Assembly (NCBI GenBank): GCA_902795835.1
Contig: CADBNA010000031.1
Coordinates: forward strand, 1-7,210
Reading direction: 5' to 3'
Source: an uncultured Lachnospiraceae bacterium
Lineage (GTDB): Bacteria > Bacillota_A > Clostridia > Lachnospirales > Lachnospiraceae
Length of the DNA: 7,210 bases
Below the pieces are notes generated by a model. That model saw only the letters and a program-made list of their open reading frames with translations, was not told where the DNA came from and searched no databases. The translations under genes and the position numbers were made by a program. The stretch's first letter is position 1, and every line of letters begins with the position of its first letter. This document shows positions 5,064 to 7,210 of this stretch, piece after piece.

Positions 5064-7210
5064 ATGGAAGCAAACGATAAAAAAATCAAAAAACCGATCA
5101 GCGGAGGCAGCGGCAAAGTTGCAAAAGTACCCGTAATCATGCAGCTGGAAGCGCTGGAATGCGGAGCCGCCTGCCTGACGATGATTCTGGCATATTACAG
5201 AAAATGGGTGCCGCTGGAGCAGGTCCGCACCGACTGCGGCGTATCCAGAGACGGCTCAAACGCCAAGAACATCCTGCTGGCCGCCCGTTCCTACGGCCTT
5301 ACGGCAGACGCCTACCGCGCCGAGCCGGAAGATCTGAAAAAATCCGGCACTTTTCCCTGTATCGTTCACTGGGAATTCAATCACTTCGTCGTTGTAGACG
5401 GGTTCCGCGGCGGCAAGGTCTATCTGAATGATCCCGCCAAAGGCAAGATCACCGTTACCGAAGAGCATTTCGACAAATCCTTCACAGGCGTTTTTATCCT
5501 GATGGAGCCGAACGAGAAGTTTGTTCCGTCCGGCGAAAAAAGAAGCACGGTGGACTTTGCCAGAAAACGTCTGCGTGGTGCGAGGTCTGCCATGATCTAT
5601 GTCCTGCTGGTCTCCGTGATCAGCGCCGGCTTCGGCCTGATCAATCCGGCCATGAGCCAGATTTTCATAGACAGGCTGATGTCGGGGCGGGATCCGGCCT
5701 GGGTGATGCCATTCCTGATTCTGATGTGTGTGCTGGCGGCCATTCAGCTGACCGTCTCCTGGATCAAGGCCATCTATTCCCTGCGAATACAGGCCAAAAT
5801 GGCCATTATCGGCAGCATGAGCTTTATGTGGAAGCTGATGCGTCTGCCGATGGAATTCTTTTCCCAGCGCATGGTCGGTGACCTCCTGATGCGTCAGGTC
5901 ACGAATTCCACCATCGCCGGAACACTGGTAAATACCTTTGCTCCCCTTTTGCTGAATACGATCATGATGGTCGTTTATCTGACGGTCATGATCCATCAGA
6001 GCCTGATCCTGACGCTGGTCGGCATCATCAGTATGGTGATCAACCTGCTGAATTCCTTTGCCATTTCCAAAAAGCGCGTCAACATCACACGTGTGCAGCA
6101 GAGAGACGCCGGCAAGCTCTCCGGCACGACACTCAAGGGCATCAGCATGATCGAGACGATCAAGGCCAGCGGATCCGAGAACGGCTATTTCCGCAGCTGG
6201 GCCGCGCTGCAGGCATCGGTAAACGAGCAGCAGGTCAAATATGAGCGTCTGAAAGTGACCTTCGGCCTGATTCCTACCATATCGACAGAAATCGCCAATA
6301 CGCTGGTCATGATCCTCGGCGTATACCTGACCATCCACGGGCATTTTTCCGTTGGTATGATCCTCTCCTTCCAGACCTATCTGTATTCCTTCATGGGGCC
6401 TGTGTCATCACTGATTTCCGCCGGCCAGACCATCCAGGAAATGCGCACGGATATGGAGCGTATCGAAGATGTTATGGAATATCCCGACTCGCCGACGGTC
6501 GTTGACGCCCCTGCCCGGGATGACGTCGAATACCAAAAGCTCTCCGGAACGGTTGAACTGCGGAATGTCACCTTCGGCTATGCGCGGCTGAGCCCGCCGC
6601 TGATCGAGAATTTCAGCATGACCTTGAAGCCCGGCAGCAAGGTGGCCTTTGTCGGCGCCTCCGGCTGCGGAAAATCCACACTCGCAAAGCTGATCTCCGG
6701 CCTGTATCAGCCGTGGAGCGGCGACATACTCTTCGATGGAAAGCATATTTCCGAGATAGACCGGAGCGTCTTTACCAGTTCGCTGGCAGTCGTTGACCAG
6801 GACATCGTGCTGTTTGAAGATACCATATCCAACAACATCCGCATGTGGGACTCCACGATCGAGGACTTTGAGATCATCATGGCGGCCAGGGATGCGCAGA
6901 TCCATGACGACATCATGGAACGAGAAGGCGGCTATGAGAGCATCATGACCGAGAACGGGTCCGATTTGTCCGGAGGACAGCGCCAGAGGCTGGAGCTGGC
7001 CAGGGTCCTGGCGCAGGATCCGACCATCCTGATCCTGGATGAAGCCACATCGGCCCTGGACGCCAAGACCGAATACAACGTGATCCAGTCCATCACAAAC
7101 AGGGGAATCACCTGCATAGTAGTTGCCCACAGACTCTCGACCATCCGCGACTGTGATGAGATCATCGTCCTGAACAACGGAAAAGTGGCCGAGCGCGGCA
7201 CACATGAAGA
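5064..7210 (+). CDS. NHLP-type peptide exporter: C39 peptidase/permease/ATPase (partial at right edge)
   Basis: The visible 715 residues contain three domains in the order expected for a peptidase-containing ABC exporter. An N-terminal C39 cysteine peptidase (about 20-150) has Q27, catalytic C33 (LEALECGAACL), H107 (NHFVVVDG) and D123 (NDPAKG). A membrane domain with about six helices follows (roughly 174-446). The ATPase then shows Walker A GASGCGKST (531-539), Q-loop Q579, signature LSGGQ (635-639), Walker B ILILDE (655-660), SALD (663-666) and switch H689. All catalytic residues are present. The peptidase should cut a leader after a double-glycine-type site while the transporter exports the core peptide. 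The start at 5064 has GGGGG five bases upstream and lies 11 bases after the adaptor gene. The reading frame runs off the window at THE, near the normal C-terminus, so little is missing. Confidence 0.93.
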   Translation, partial: MEANDKKIKKPISGGSGKVAKVPVIMQLEALECGAACLTMILAYYRKWVPLEQVRTDCGVSRDGSNAKNILLAARSYGLTADAYRAEPEDLKKSGTFPCIVHWEFNHFVVVDGFRGGKVYLNDPAKGKITVTEEHFDKSFTGVFILMEPNEKFVPSGEKRSTVDFARKRLRGARSAMIYVLLVSVISAGFGLINPAMSQIFIDRLMSGRDPAWVMPFLILMCVLAAIQLTVSWIKAIYSLRIQAKMAIIGSMSFMWKLMRLPMEFFSQRMVGDLLMRQVTNSTIAGTLVNTFAPLLLNTIMMVVYLTVMIHQSLILTLVGIISMVINLLNSFAISKKRVNITRVQQRDAGKLSGTTLKGISMIETIKASGSENGYFRSWAALQASVNEQQVKYERLKVTFGLIPTISTEIANTLVMILGVYLTIHGHFSVGMILSFQTYLYSFMGPVSSLISAGQTIQEMRTDMERIEDVMEYPDSPTVVDAPARDDVEYQKLSGTVELRNVTFGYARLSPPLIENFSMTLKPGSKVAFVGASGCGKSTLAKLISGLYQPWSGDILFDGKHISEIDRSVFTSSLAVVDQDIVLFEDTISNNIRMWDSTIEDFEIIMAARDAQIHDDIMEREGGYESIMTENGSDLSGGQRQRLELARVLAQDPTILILDEATSALDAKTEYNVIQSITNRGITCIVVAHRLSTIRDCDEIIVLNNGKVAERGTHE

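Noticed and set aside
5256..6344. A long 362-codon minus-strand frame opposite the exporter gene.
   Set aside because: It is a shadow of the plus-strand gene, whose peptidase and membrane domains are clear; it has a low-complexity, His/Gln/Asp-rich composition and no recognisable domain.

Overview
The window looks like chromosomal DNA from a Gram-positive, Clostridia-like bacterium (Firmicutes/Bacillota). This is inferred from the protein families, the AGGAGG-type ribosome binding site, the consensus TTGACA/TATGAT promoter and a tRNA gene without an encoded CCA end. The species cannot be named from sequence alone. The single-copy genes look moderately GC-rich, while the insertion sequence in the middle is visibly more AT-rich and uses different codons.

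Layout. (1) 62-943: a MalF/UgpA-type sugar ABC permease, followed after 18 bases by (2) 962-1954, a stand-alone ComEC-like metallo-beta-lactamase-fold hydrolase. The MalG-type permease partner expected next to the first gene is not in the window. (3) 1962-4203 is a mobile and repetitive region. It holds a near-perfect 59-base palindrome, an apparently intact IS4-family insertion sequence (2021-3705, or 2009-3717 if the flanking shared motif is counted) and a second, solitary copy of the insertion-sequence end (4166-4191). Between the real right end and this solo end lie 81-base tandem repeats (about 3.5 copies) and a 3 x 23-base tandem repeat. (4) 4225-4404, minus strand: a complete tRNA-Arg(ACG) transcription unit with promoter, leader hairpin, tRNA and intrinsic terminator. 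(5) 4503-7210, plus strand: an extended -10 promoter, a short membrane-anchored HlyD-like protein of the NHLP/NHLM bacteriocin secretion type, and a C39-peptidase/permease/ATPase exporter that runs off the right edge about where the ABC domain is finishing.

How they work together. The last two genes form the start of an export operon for a ribosomally made, leader-containing peptide (NHLP-type natural product). The C39 domain would cut the leader and the ABC transporter would move the core peptide out, aided by the membrane adaptor. The precursor peptide and modification enzymes are not in the window and are expected to the right. The sugar permease belongs to an uptake operon whose other genes lie mainly to the left.

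The most interesting material is the mobile region. The transposase ribosome binding site is buried in a predicted RNA stem. The insertion-sequence ends are continuous with a GGGACGGTTCCT motif that also occurs independently. A solo inverted end downstream suggests that a longer unit carrying tandem repeats may have moved or been rearranged. The adaptor protein is also unusually short: it appears to lack the coiled-coil hairpin of normal HlyD proteins.
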